Of a stretch of 64,000 nucleotides of DNA, positions 1 through 12,390 are shown piece by piece; position 1 is the first letter of the stretch, and every line of letters starts with the position of its first letter. The translations under genes were made by a program, and so were the position numbers. The stretch comes from Aphrophora alni (Eukaryota; Arthropoda; Insecta; Hemiptera; Aphrophoridae): contig OY740768.1 in NCBI GenBank assembly GCA_963513935.1, forward strand, positions 21,761,177 to 21,825,176, in the 5' to 3' direction. A model generated the notes under the pieces. The model was given only the letters and a program-made list of their open reading frames with translations. It had not been told where the DNA came from and ran no database searches.

Positions 1-419
1 TCAAAATCGTTGGAACCCATTTTTAAAAGATCGTAATTTTGTACTTCTTCTGAAAAATTTCGAGATATATAAAAAAACTAATAATAGTCATATTAAGAGG
101 TTATACTAAAATCAGTCTATGATGTTGGAAGACATACGATTGACTTCTCGTATGTCGGTAGACATGAATATTTCCAAAAACCTCTTTTATAATCGCTAAA
201 CAGATTCAGTCGGAAAAAAAATTGCTTTCAATTTTAGAAACCATAACCTTCTCTATAATACGTAAATGTGAGTGAGTAAAAGTAGTTACAAGTGACGACA
301 GTTTTTATATTCGAAAAATATATTTTTTGGATATTAATACGTAATTGTCTCAAAAATAATTACATTTTCCAAAAAGGTCCACGCACAAGAGCATTAATAG
401 TTTCAAAGAAAGAATTTAT
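1..419. other. AT-rich non-coding DNA
   Basis: No reading frame of note is present. A short hairpin with arms ACATACGA and TCGTATGT lies near positions 131-155. Nothing else is recognised. Confidence 0.5.
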
Positions 420-790
420 AAGTTTATAATCACAGGGTTTCACCATTTGATCATAATTACAATACCCTCCCCAAATGATCAAGGCAATAATAATCTCATC
501 TAAATATAGACTATCTCAATTTATATTCATGGCAATTCCCTTCATTAAATTGGCAAGTTCAATGAAATAGTAAAGTTATTTTCGCAGAGCTTATTTATGA
601 CGCTATTGACAAATCGTTGCTTAATTTATGATAGGTTTATTTATAGTTTTGTTTTTAACCGTTACTGATAGTCTAATATTTTGCAATGAAGATCAATGTT
701 TTATTGCTCTGAACTCGATAAATGTCAAAACTAAAGAGTGGTTAATTATAGTAACTATTTTGATTTACAAATATTTCTAAGTCTATTAAG
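420..790. repeat. Diverged duplicated segment, copy 1
   Basis: This segment aligns by eye with 4,300-4,620. Shared landmarks in the same order include CAAGGCAA, ATCATCTAAA or its close variant, a run reading CTATTGAC after TTATTTAT, a TTTATGAT block and GTTACTGATA or its variant. A third, weaker match to its right part (TTTATTGCTCT and AACTAAATAA-like strings) lies at 6,780-6,885. The copies have many substitutions and small indels, so the duplication is old. No conserved reading frame was seen, so this may be a regulatory or transposon-derived unit. Confidence 0.55.
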
Positions 791-3115
791 AAACTTAAGT
801 AAATACTGGCAAGTAACTGTTTATGTAATAAGAAGAACACCTGTCAATTTGTAGATTTTTATACTCTCCTACCTTAGATTAGAGTTTTATGACTATTTAT
901 TTATCAACCTATCGTACCATTTAGGGTTAATAATATATTATTGTCTTTGTTTAGATTTCAACCACACAGTAAAGTTAAAGCGGTGAAGAAACAGTATGTA
1001 TATCGTTATTTAAACGTTTCTATTCGTTTTGGTAGATTAGGAACACATATAATCCTTTTTTTTAAATTATGTAAGTTAGTCTATGTGTAGTATTTTTATT
1101 GCACGTTAACTCATTTCATTATGATGGAAGATTATACCCTCTATGATCATTAATGTTATGAATATAATAATAATTATGATGTGCATAACAATAATTCTAT
1201 TTTCTTTGAATTTGGTAAATATTAATAGATGTAGAAACTTAATTATTATTCATTATTTTCAAAACAGTATTAGAGACAGATTGCTTCAATATTTTTGTGT
1301 TTAATGCAGAGGAGAAAGAAGTCTTTGAAATAATTTCTTGTTGATCAATAATCCGTTTTAATTTGTGAATAAAATAAATAATTTAAATATATAATTATTT
1401 CAATGTTAGAAGGAACTAATGACTTAAAATTGTATATTGTATATCATTTCAATTGTTTATGAGTCAATATTAGCAAGGCAGTTATAATACTGTTACAAAT
1501 CCGTTTTGTTGAAATTCTACCTGAAATATTTAGAAACCTACACAAGATTTTGTCGTAGTTTATGTTTCATTTTAACTGAAATTTTAAATATATAGAAAGG
1601 TACTTGAAATTTTAACTCTGTGTTCTTTTCAAAAAACAGTATTCAAACTTTGTTCATTTTATTTTAATTCATGTTTTCAGTAACTGTGAAGGTAATTAAT
1701 AAAACAACAAGTGTAGGATGGCTAAATATTGAAGTAAATTATTTAGAAGTTCAATACATATTACACTTTGAAAAGAGTAATAACACCATTTACGTGTATG
1801 TAGCAACGTATTTTTAAGTTGACAACAGCAACAAACAATGTAATTTTGAAAAACCAAATATATGATTGGGAACAGAGAAAAAACATAATTGGAGATTATA
1901 AATTAAGGGTTTCTTGATATAAATTAGTATTTTTATTAATTTGACAACCTAGTCTAATTTTTCTCTTCGCTTATTATATATATTTGCATGGTAAAAAAAT
2001 GATAATAAATTTAAAACAAATTATCTCCAAAATATCGGAAAATTAATCATTCTTTTAAATCTTCTTGTTATTTACGTTGTTTACTTTAAAAAACAACGGA
2101 TCCTAGTTTAACAAAATTTTAAAATCACGCATAAATATTGAACGTTGAAAGACTATATTACTGCTTAAAAAACTATTTACTGTCATTATGTATTGTTCAG
2201 TTGTTCAGAAATTAATCACATGGTGAAGGTAGGATAAATTATTCAGAACTGGTGACAATCCGACATATATTTCTAAACATAAACCTAGGTGGTGTATAAT
2301 ATATATTTTATATATGAATATTATTAAAAATATCTTATCTATACAATATTTAACCGGAAGTTCTGAACTTTAAGATATAAAAATGTCCTACGTCAAACCC
2401 ACAAGATTAGTCCAACTTGAATCACGTCTTTATAAAAGATAGGAGGGGTAACACAATACAATACAAACATAATATGGACATAAGTGAAATTAAAATGTCA
2501 TGATTTGAACAGTTGGTTTTCAACACTTGTTTTCCCTTACAAGTACTGCAATGGCTACAAATTTTACTAGTTGTTTATTTGGGTGACTATATAAACAAAG
2601 TAGAACTAGTATGTTTGCCAAACAAGGTCAAGTTGCTCCTTTGTCATTTATAATTTAACCATCTCCAAAATAAATTAATAAGATAATTAAAAATGATTAC
2701 AATATTATAAAGTTACAGTGCAGAGACGGCTCGACCTTTTACATTATCATGAAATTTAACACGATAAATCGTTTTAAGGTAAGCTGATATTCCAACGCGT
2801 GTTTCAATTTAATACTCCGTCACTCAATATGCTCAAAGGGGTAAACTTGATTCGTTTATTTGCCTAATTAGTGAATAATTATTATATAATAATACTATTA
2901 TATAAAGACCTTGTGATGTAATTAAGTTTGGGAGCTGTAATTGACACACAACGTTTTATTAAGTTATACTTATGGTCAACCTAACGTCAGTGGGTGGTTC
3001 TTCGATAAACTGACAATATAGATTTTAGTACAAAGTTATAACATAAATTTAGGGTTAGATGTTACAAACATTTTGGGAATGGGAAACAAAATTGTTATAT
3101 ACAACATTTTTATTT

Positions 3116-3116
<1 letters not shown>
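791..3116. other. AT-rich non-coding DNA, nothing recognised
   Basis: Stops are frequent in all frames. There are short TA-rich stretches near 2,300 and 2,880 and no recognisable gene, RNA or transposon signature. Confidence 0.45.

Positions 3117-3153
<37 letters not shown>
3117..3153. repeat. (TA)n microsatellite
   Basis: An uninterrupted TA dinucleotide run of about 36 bp is followed by a T-rich stretch. Confidence 0.95.
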
Positions 3154-3156
<3 letters not shown>

Positions 3157-4299
3157 ATTTATTTTTTTTTTTGTATTTAAATACCTACTCCTCCTTTTAT
3201 TTTGAGTAAATAGTTTTCATTTAGTAGCAGATTATGGTTTATTGGGGTTTTAATATTTTTTTCAGCGTTTTATTTAAAACTAAAACTGGGCATTTTCTTG
3301 ATTTCTTTACATATTAAAATAAACTTTAAGTGTAACGTTTATTTTTTTAAATTTAAATATTTCAGAGATTTTTAAAATTGTTTTAAATTTAAATGATTAA
3401 AGAAAGTAAACATAAGAAATATTATGCAAGTTTTTCTTGGAAATAACATATTTTTAAGTGAATTAATTACTTTTTATATTTTAACTTCAGGATAGATCAT
3501 TTCATTTTATCATATATTATATCTTACTTAGAGAAAATACAAACAAAGACAAAACTTTATTAAAGTCTGGTGAATGTTGTTTCTTAACATTGAAAACGCA
3601 ATCAACTGGAGATAAATAGATTTAATTAACAAAGTTGTCATAATGACGGTTATGTTCTCCCAGACTGATCATTTTTATTTGAAAACGATGTCAGCAGTAA
3701 GTGTAGAATTTCTAAAATAAATTTAATTCAGATGTACCCAGTTCTACCATATGCATACCAACATGTTTTAAGTTTTAAAAATTTGCAAAAATGTTTACGC
3801 TACAGTTATAACGAAAAAAAAATCCAATATATTTAAGTTTCTAGTGCAAAGAAAAGTACATGGAAAATTATATTTGCTATACGCCTACTATTTCAAAATA
3901 ATATGAACAATAATTCATGGACGAACTAGTAACAAAAGTGGCCATTGAAAGAAAAACATCAGAAAATTCTATGCCAACCTGAAGATTAATACTTCTTACA
4001 CTTGGGTTGTAAAACAGTTAAATTTATTCAAGAAAACACTCAGATGAAACTTAAAATGGTTTCCAAAGTCCAAAAACCAACTATTGCAAAACGTCCCCCC
4101 AGACATATTTTTAAAGATACTAATTAATTCGAATACCACTTCCCGCGTTATAATGACGTGTCAAAGTGTCACAGAAGGAAACGTCTAAACCGATAATGGT
4201 ACAAAAATGCAAACATTTGTTGAAACCTGCTCATAACGTCATAGATAGTCGAATTGCATTCATTTCTCTATGACAAGTTATACAATCGGTAATTAGTAA
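3154..4299. other. AT-rich non-coding DNA, nothing recognised
   Basis: There is no supported gene or repeat apart from short homopolymers. Confidence 0.4.
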
Positions 4300-4620
4300 A
4301 GTTTATTGGACACAGTGGTTTATATTAGGATTACAACTACTGTCATAACCAAGGCAACAATATCATCTAAAAATAGACCACCATTAGTTTACAATCAATG
4401 CAATGCCAAAGTTTTTTATTGCTTGTATGAAATTGCTTATTTATAACACTATTGACGATTGGTACTCCGTATTTATGATTGCTTTATTAATGTATTTGTT
4501 TGTTTTTTTTCTTTACGACTACTGATACTATTTGAAGAAGAAAATCAAGCTTATTTATCACAACTCGTTTGAATTTGTAGAGAATTACTTTTACTATTTG
4601 TTTGCATTGTGTGAATGACC
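4300..4620. repeat. Diverged duplicated segment, copy 2
   Basis: Partner of 420-790 at an offset of about 3.85 kb in the same orientation. The matching blocks run from the CACAG/GGTTT area through CAAGGCAACAATATCATCT to the CTATTGAC block and beyond. Divergence is high, so the boundaries are approximate. Confidence 0.55.
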
Positions 4621-5229
4621 CAACAGTTACCAAACAAAATCATATTTCACCGATTTCATTTTATTGTTCTATACTTGACATTTACAAACCCAATTTTATC
4701 ATTACAAAACAACCGATTTTGTAACGTTATACAATTTACTGCAGTTTATAATATCAAAATGTGTACCAATGTTGGTATTAACAACATTTATTACAACTCA
4801 AATACTTATGTGTTTAAGCCCATATAATTGACTTTAACTTTAAAAGTTTGTATCTAATCTACATAAATAATAATAATAATAATAAAGTTTTCTTTCTTTT
4901 ATTAAAAACAGTTATGAAGTTGAAATAAGGCTCAAAAGTTCCTCTACCTGCTGTTATGAACGGCCCTCAAAAATATGCCTGGGTTCTTTAATTTCAATTA
5001 ATAATCAAGATCAGTGGTTCAGTATTTTATTTAAATCTTATCTTTGGTATGAAACTTATGTCTATTTGCCTGATACTTTACTACTATACTTTATTACAAG
5101 ACTTTAATACAATAATTTAAATACAAAACTTTAATAGGAATTTAATTAAACAATAAAACAAAACCATATTATTTATTCAAAGCCCAGAAGTATTCCAACT
5201 ATTATTATATATTAAATGAAAGAAATTAT
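4621..5229. other. AT-rich non-coding DNA with short (AAT)n
   Basis: A short (TAA)n run lies at about 4,864-4,885. A 70-codon open frame at 4,615-4,827 is AT-rich, matches nothing recognised and is not called as a gene. Confidence 0.4.
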
Positions 5230-5254
5230 AAATGTTTTTATTGGTGACTTTATG

Positions 5255-5420
5255 TATAGAAATGCTTGCTTACGGTTTGTTGCGTAGATTTCCTGGGCCA
5301 TCTTCCACCACGGCTAGCAATACAGCCGTGTATCTTCCAAGCTCCAAAAAGACAAGAGAGCCCTCTGAATCCTGCTGATTGCTTATATACCTTTTGTTGT
5401 CTTGGTAACCTAGTTGAGTT
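5255..5420. other. Compositionally distinct GC-richer island with hairpin
   Basis: About 150 bp is clearly richer in G and C than its surroundings. It contains a hairpin, arms CACGGCT and AGCCGTG, around 5,310-5,335. It looks like a fragment of a mobile element or an old exon, but neither strand shows a recognisable protein motif. Flanking sequence returns to about 70% AT or more. Confidence 0.35.
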
Positions 5421-5923
5421 TGCAAGTCAAGCATTTCAACATTTTTTTACTTGTTTTACAATAGTTGGGTCATTCTGAGCTTTGTGAATATGATTTCTTC
5501 CTAATATAGCCTTAATATTATCCTAATATTAACTTATTCCTAACACTGCATAGACAGTAAATAAAATCAACTTCTGATATTATTTTTATTCTATAGTTAC
5601 GTGTTCAACCATTCATGAAATGTAAAGTTTTTATACCATATTTGATAAAAATTAGAGAAGCCTGATTAGGCTTGAATGATAGGGAGTATATAATTTTTTT
5701 TTTTATACAGCATTTTTTCCGACTAACAAGTTTTCAAAACAACTGCATGTATACCAATTTTTGTGAACATCCAATATACAAATCTTAACATCAGGTAGCC
5801 GTTAAATCTATAACCATATATGGTCCACAATTACAAACTAGTAAATGGAAGCTATTCAGGTCTTTACTAATTGTATTTAAATATGCTATTTTGTGTTGTA
5901 AGGGTGTCTATACCATTGTATAG

Positions 5924-5928
<5 letters not shown>
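5421..5928. other. AT-rich non-coding DNA, nothing recognised
   Basis: No gene, RNA or repeat recognised. Confidence 0.4.
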
Positions 5929-5964
<36 letters not shown>

Positions 5965-6039
5965 AAGTCCAGTCATAACAAGAGATCGTCCTACAACCGA
6001 ACTAACCTAAAACACAATACACATCAGAAATAAAATACA

Positions 6040-6108
<69 letters not shown>

Positions 6109-6287
6109 AAGTCCAGTCATAACAAGAGATCGTCCTACAACCGAACTAACCTAAAACACAATACACATCAGAAATAAAATACACGATATATATATATATA
6201 TATATATAAGAAGTCCAGTCATAACAAGAGATCGTCCTACAACCGAACTAACCTAAAACACAATACACATCAGAAATAAAATACACG
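5929..6287. repeat. Three identical 80-bp units separated by TA tracts
   Basis: The 80-bp unit begins AAGAAGTCCAGTCATAACAA and ends AAATACACG. It occurs at 5,962-6,041, 6,106-6,185 and 6,208-6,287. By eye the three copies are identical, while the TA tracts before them differ in length: about 33 bp at 5,929-5,961, 64 bp at 6,042-6,105 and 22 bp at 6,186-6,207. This is a mixed minisatellite/microsatellite whose unit has spread recently, presumably by slippage or unequal exchange at the TA runs. No coding potential is evident. Confidence 0.95.
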
Positions 6288-7399
6288 AACGCCCTCACTT
6301 TGTTATTTTACAACTCTTTAAGTAAAGATAAAGATAGGTTTGTTTAAGTAACTTTTTAGGTAAGTTTTAGACCGCTTGTTCTCTGTGTTCATTAAGGTAT
6401 TAACAAAACAATCAAGATGTACAAAATTCAAAATTCTCATCTATGTAAATATACTTCTCATAACTTTTAAGCATAGAATAATTTACGGTCTTTATAAACA
6501 TGAAAATATTAAAATTATGGATAAAAAATAGTTAAAAATACCTTCCTACCTACACATGTTTGTTCTGTAACTGCATGTTCTATGCCAACTTAAAATGCTA
6601 AGTATCAACACATGTCATGGTGAAAGACAGATTCTTAGTTTATAATATAAAATCGGTGCAATATTATATTTACACAATCAAATTCTGTTTACTAACATGT
6701 ATTTCTAAGCCATCTAAAAGATCTATATTTATATAATAGTTTTGTAATAATCACGACTAAAATTGAAATTTTAAATATCAACAGTTTATTGCTCTCAACT
6801 AAATAATGATAAAACTATTATGTGAAGAATTACACTAACTACTTGTTTATATTGAGTAATCGAATGAATATTGTTACCAATCGAACTTATAATCCTTGCT
6901 CTTTTTTTAACGTTATAGACGTGATTCTTATAATGCTTATATAATTCTTATATCTTATATCTCTTTTTTTCTTCTTTTTTTGCATTTTATAATAAAAATT
7001 TGCAGATTATTTCATTAAACTATTGGCATCTGTTCATAAGATTGACAAAAACAACAAAATTCAGAAAGAGAAAAAAGAAAACTAATGTTGAAAATATGTA
7101 ATGGTTTGTTCTACATACATTTTTTGGTTTGTGAGTTATATTTTGAACTAATAGTTTGTATCAATAACTACTCACAAAATTTAATTGAATTTGTTATAAT
7201 GAACATTTAATGATTACCCTAATTATTCAGTTGAATAACTTGTTACACATAACGACATATGTATATATTTTAGCTTTCAATTCTATTTGCACCTATTCTC
7301 AATTTTAAAATTAAAAGTGTATTTATATAAAGTAGCAAAAAAATCAAAAACAATATCTTCATTTGGATCTAGGGACTTATTTATTAATTAAATAGAAAC
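6288..7399. other. AT-rich non-coding DNA
   Basis: The only structure noted is a weak third match (6,780-6,885) to the duplicated segment at 690-780. Confidence 0.4.
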
Positions 7400-7830
7400 G
7401 GATGGAAACAACATGCAATGTTGTTATAGTTATTACGGTTTAGGGATAACTTTAATACCGTCAAATAACATCGTCAAATTAATGTTTATAATTCACAACT
7501 GAATAAAAAACAAAGATGAGATATATCTAAACTTTGAAAGGACAAATGTAAAAGCATAACACGCGTGACATTTTGACATGAAAATACATTTATGGCATTA
7601 CACTGTACCACTTACAATATTAAACTTTAGTACTGTTTCCGGTTATATGTCAAGAGGTCGCTTTGATTTACTGTCTTAAAAGCAACATATGAAAAGACGA
7701 TAAATTTTATATAGACAGTAAATAACCTTCTTCTTTGTTGTGCTTCAATACAGCTTGGTAACCGCTAAGAAATAGACAGACTGGGTTGGTTTCATATTTG
7801 CTATGCTGAAAATATTTGACATATATATTA
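7400..7830. repeat. Diverged duplicated segment, partner at 18.4 kb
   Basis: This aligns in direct orientation with about 18,390-18,670. Shared landmarks include TGACTTGAAAATACA or TGACATGAAAATACA, CACTTACAATAT/CACTCACAATATC, TTTACTGTCTTAAA/TTTATTGTCTTAAA, TAGACAGTAAATAAC and TTGTGCTTCA. The final shared blocks are an AAATAGACAGACTGGG-like string and TTTCATAT/TTTTATAT. No open frame is conserved between the copies. The stretch is unusually well preserved for AT-rich non-coding DNA, so it could be regulatory or an exon remnant. Confidence 0.6.
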
Positions 7831-8269
7831 TTAATAATAATAAAAAAAAAAATGTATCAAAATTACAATTTATTCTAATTGTTTCTAGATTTCTACGCTA
7901 TAATTATAATATGTTTTAGTTTCTAAGCTACAGGAGGTATGTAAATTTTTGAATAAATCTTTTACAAAAATGTAAAAAGATAAAACGACATTTTCTCAAA
8001 CATAATACAGTATGACAAATATATGATTATTTTGTCAAATTACAATTATTTTATTATCAATTATTTAAAATGAAAATGAGTGTGGAAAATATTGATATTC
8101 TATGGTGAATAATCAACAAAATATGAAGTCTAGGTTTTAAATTCAACTCGGATTTCTCAATAACAGAATAATAACAGGTATAACTAAACTATTATATTGA
8201 ACTGATTACATGTTTATAACTAAAAAGTTTTGTTCACTACAGTATTGACCTTTTGTATTTAATGCCATA

Positions 8270-8272
<3 letters not shown>

Positions 8273-8306
<34 letters not shown>
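8273..8306. repeat. (AT)n microsatellite
   Basis: A pure AT run of about 33 bp. The open frame across it on the minus strand (Tyr-Ile repeats) is an artefact. Confidence 0.95.
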
Positions 8307-8310
<4 letters not shown>

Positions 8311-8897
8311 GAATAAAAAGTTGTATTTACATCTTTGGGAGTAACTAAGAAATAAACCATTAAAAAAATTGATTTGTATAATTTTAAACCTCATTATCTC
8401 AGTCAACTTCCCAACCATCACTAATTCATAAATTAGAGAGACAATGGTTGGCTACTAACATTTTAAAGGTAAACCTCCATACGTAAATTTAGATACTTCT
8501 TGTTTGTCGATTTAAAACAAAGAAAGTATTAAACATTACAAACAAACATTAAAACCCTATAAAGCAGTTAGGTGATGAAAATTATGTCTAAATATATTTT
8601 CCAATTCTCAAAAGTAAGTTCCAATTGTAAATTTCCCATGACTAATAGGGAAATAAGCAACAAATATGTGACCATATAAACGTACGTTAAGAAAAGAATT
8701 CTGCACTACTTTCTACTTAGAAGATTTAACCTCAAAACTCTAATATCCTTGATACGATATCTTAATTTTTTTTTACAAATATAAAGTTGTAACATTTTTT
8801 AGATTTGTTTTTAAAGTTGTAAACTTTTGTCTACTTTTATTTGAATCAACAAACATAATTATATACGTTAAAACTGTATGTATATATTATTTACATA

Positions 8898-8900
<3 letters not shown>
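8307..8900. other. AT-rich non-coding DNA, nothing recognised
   Basis: No gene or repeat recognised. Confidence 0.4.

Positions 8901-8955
<55 letters not shown>
8901..8955. repeat. (TA)n microsatellite
   Basis: A pure TA run of about 55 bp, preceded by a shorter TA-rich stretch. Confidence 0.95.
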
Positions 8956-8959
<4 letters not shown>

Positions 8960-9400
8960 GTATTATAAAGTCTATGCTTAAAGGCAAAAGAAACAACGAC
9001 AAATAAAAGAGAGAGCTGAGGTAACACTTCAGAATTACTTGTAGAAGAAAACAAAGAACAGAGGAAGCATAAAGACAGGGACTAAAATGAAACGTTCACT
9101 GAATCTAGACAACGCTTCTGTAACAAAGAGGTGAGTGTATTTACAGGGAAGCTCTAGATAGCGAAATGTTTATCGTCGCGTCGATTCAACTGTTAGGGTG
9201 TAAGATCACGTCAACAAAAGAAATTAATTACAGCACTTTAATTGTCAGAAATGCATCTACAACCTTGAAAAAAATTCCATATTCTTACACATTTAAATCA
9301 ATTTGTCTTCTTTTTCCATTTCTGATTTTTTTTATTTTTGTTATCTACATTACATATATCGGTTTTCTTTACTATACTAATCTGTATTTTGTTTTCAAAA
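8956..9400. other. Purine-rich stretch and weak duplicated block
   Basis: The purine-rich stretch around 8,990-9,110 (AGGAAGCATAAAGACAGGGA and following) resembles 18,765-18,800 (AGGAAGCGCAAAGACAAAGA, then a CGTTGAATCTAG-like string). This extends the 7.4/18.4 kb duplication. A 79-codon frame at 9,166-9,405 starts with a hydrophobic N terminus but matches nothing recognised. Confidence 0.4.
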
Positions 9401-9560
9401 GGTAGATACAATCGTGTAAGGTCGTGTTTTCTTTCACAATCTACACCTCAGGTCTTCACTTCCAATAAGCACTGGTGCGGCAATCGGGAGGTGGATATCT
9501 TCAATCAAGTCCCTCTTGACAGACATTGACTTGTGCTCTTAGGAGCCTGCCACTTTTCAT
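9401..9560. other. GC-richer island of unknown nature
   Basis: About 150 bp stands out as richer in G and C than its neighbours. No protein motif or RNA fold was recognised on either strand. It may be an old transposon or exon fragment. Confidence 0.3.
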
Positions 9561-10142
9561 GATAGAATGTTTTCCTCTACATTTATTTGTCGTAGATTAT
9601 TTATTGTCATAATGCATGTTGTATCCACTATCCAGGAAAAATTGTAATTTCTCAAACATATAATATTTTCGGCCTCTTAATTTCCCCATTCATACCAACT
9701 TATTTTTGTCCTCTAAGTCACATCAAAATATTAGGTTATAGCAAATGTTTAATCTTCAACATTACAAAAAATACGTTAAGGATTCTATATTAGAATTCAG
9801 ATTAGTTGTGTAGAATTAGTATATTAATTGGCGATAAAGTTTCTTCTTATTAAAAATACGGCTATCCAAAAAAACTAATTTATTTATAGGTGTCAATTGA
9901 GAGATTTTAATAATAAAAAAATTGTGTTTAATGGCAAGATTTTATGTAAGACTTGTGTTCATTTCAAATAATGAAATATCAAACTTACGAAAGTGACTAC
10001 AATATACCAATCACATTTCTTATTGCCAACGTTTCAATTAGTATCACACATTTTCTTACTTCAGTCTCTCTCAGAACTCTAGCTCAATAAAAGAGTGTTT
10101 CATACATGGCTATGACTCTAGAAATGATATTATACGGTTTGA
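9561..10142. other. AT-rich non-coding DNA, nothing recognised
   Basis: No gene, RNA or repeat recognised. Confidence 0.4.
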
Positions 10143-10523
10143 ATGAGGAAGGGTTGGGTAAACTTTTTCTATTCCGTTACGCCCAACTTAGACAAAAGTA
10201 TCCCTTCATTAATGATAATTACCGTCTCATTCTACAAAATTATCGTTCATAGAAAGTGTCAAAACTATTGTTCCCCACCGCAGAATCTCACACTCGTTCC
10301 GTTGTTAACTGCCACTTCTAAAGTTTCGAAGGAAGCAATGAGGGTATGCTACAATATGTGTTTGTCTATTTTATGTAATAATAACACCAATCCTAATAAA
10401 AACATATACAAATTTCATTTAAACTCATTCATTGACAAATCGCTTCTCCTTCCTGCCTATTGGGAAACTGTGTACTTCATCTATTTTTATGAGCAAAAAT
10501 CTATTTTAATTAACAAAAAATAA
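10143..10523 (+). other. Orphan 126-codon open frame, unlikely but possible gene
   Basis: This is the longest open frame in the window outside the LINE (126 aa). It contains several cysteines, including spacings like HRKCQNYC and CYNMCLSILC. It has no clear signal peptide, no recognised domain and a lysine/asparagine-rich C terminus typical of translated AT-rich DNA. There are no convincing splice sites, upstream promoter or homologous copy elsewhere in the window. In ~70% AT DNA a frame of this length can arise by chance. It could be a decayed exon. Confidence 0.15.
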
Positions 10524-12139
10524 GTCGTTATGCGTTTACAAAGCGTTAAAATATTTCATCGAAGTTCTCGTTCGTACTAAAATACTATATGGACATGAAG
10601 TAAAGTAGTTATACTGCATAACCAATTTTGTCAACATATTGCTATTGAATGTATTTTGTAGAGGATTCCTTTCCTTTATTGCCATTCCCTCTACTGTAGT
10701 TTTAGTTTACTTGGTGGCTGATGTATTTCTTTCCCTCATTAAATTTTACCAAATGTTAATCGAAATCTCTTTTAAGACGGTCTTACTAATAGAACTTATA
10801 GGACAGCCTCCATTGTTTATTTCCATTGCTTTAAAAAAAAACTAATTTTTTAAGAGATAGTTCTTAGTTTCCAATACATTTTTAATGTTACAACAGGAAC
10901 AAATTTCTTCAATATTGATAGAAATGTTTTAGTTGTTTTATAACAGGTCGTCTAAAAATTGTCAAAATATATTATCCATATAATCAAACTTCAAAGCTTG
11001 TGCATTAGTTTATCCAGTAAATGGCTAGGACTGTCGAACCACACATTTTGTAAAATGTATCCATTTTAGAAATCAAAGATTCAAACATAATATAAAAATG
11101 TGGGTTTCATCTCTATTTTCTGTATTTCCACAAGTGGATATGAATAAGGACAGTTAAAGTACCCTTCCAAGTAAAATAGTGTGAAGTATGTTTTACTTCT
11201 TTCTATGTAAATTCTAAGATAACAATATTTTTTTCTAGGTTGATGGGAATCTTCTTGATCGCTATGTAAATAAGCAACCAAAACTAATTTTGGCGATCAC
11301 CTCAATTTTTTCAAAATAAATGGAAAGTCTGATGTATACCTGATTTCTAAATGTAATTGACTAAAACATATTAGCCCAAACCAAGTAGGATTTTGTCCTA
11401 TATAGTCAAACTACGCATCCTGTCAAAAATATTTGGTTAACGGCCAGATTGGAGCTTAAATAGATTTTTTAAATTTTATTTTATTATTATTATTTTTTTT
11501 ACCAATGAAATTGTTTACTATCGTTTTTAAAACAAATCAAACAGACACAATATATCAATAATTTCCCAATACGACCAATTTCTATATCACTTGAATGAAT
11601 CGTATTAAATGTAGAGGTATAAAAACATTTTAAAGGAGAAATAAATTAAGTATTATTAGTGTAAATATATTTTCTACTTAAACCCCTTAGCTAAGAAATA
11701 AAGTTTAAAATTTTGACCCTTATTTGACAGCCATATTGGATTACAGAATTCGTAGCTCTTAGGCTTTTGTTATAATACACTTTGAGGACTCTTAATTGTC
11801 CATGGACAAACAGATTACCTCTATGATTTTGGTTAATCATAAATTCAAAATGAGGATATGAACCTCAAAATTGACTATATTTTAATATTTTAAGAAATAA
11901 CCTTAAACAAATTTTATACGAGTTTTCAAATGACTCTTAATTATAACAGAATTCTGAATGTAAATTGGAAAAAACTAATGTTGGTCGATGATGTACACTT
12001 TATACTTTATACGGTAATCATATTTCCGAGTATAAACAAAGATTTATAGAATCAATTTAACTGTGTTATAAATTTTATGTAAATTTAAAATAAATATATA
12101 TATTTTTTAATTTGCATGTGTTTACACTCTTACAAAATA
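10524..12139. other. AT-rich non-coding DNA, nothing recognised
   Basis: A 68-codon hydrophobic frame at 10,639-10,845 has no supporting signal. No repeats recognised. Confidence 0.4.
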
Positions 12140-12390
12140 AATTATTTTTTGAACAGTATTTTACATTATCAAAACAGCTCTGATGGTTCAGATGTTTGTA
12201 ATTTTAAGTTTCAAAGTTCGTAAATTACTTTTCAGTTCAGTTCATTTCGTTTCAAGGAGTAAAGAAATAATTACGACCTGGTACATTAAACTTTCAAGTT
12301 TAATTTACATTTAAATAAATGACACCACCTGCTTTAACCTAACAATTTCAAAAATAAATAATTTGTTCGTCTGTTCATAAATTTGCATGC
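12140..12390. repeat. Diverged duplicated segment, partner at 20.05-20.30 kb
   Basis: This aligns directly with about 20,045-20,305. Shared landmarks are CTTTTCAGTTCAGTTCATTT (CTTTTCTGTTCAGTTCATTT in the partner), GTTTCAA, AACTTTCA/AACATTCA, a TTTAAATAAA block followed by GACACCACC/CGCCACCAA and TGCTTCAAC/TGCTTTAAC, and ATTTGTTC at the end. Together with 7.4/18.4 kb this shows that a larger region was duplicated, with spacing reduced from about 4.7 kb to 1.6 kb by indels. No reading frame is conserved. Confidence 0.6.

Noticed and set aside
5929..6287. CRISPR-like look: identical repeats with variable spacers
   Set aside because: The spacers are only TA runs, the unit is 80 bp, and the genome is eukaryotic.
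8206..8421. Minus-strand frame with Tyr-Ile repeats (a similar one at 31,854-32,066)
   Set aside because: Produced by reading through AT microsatellites.
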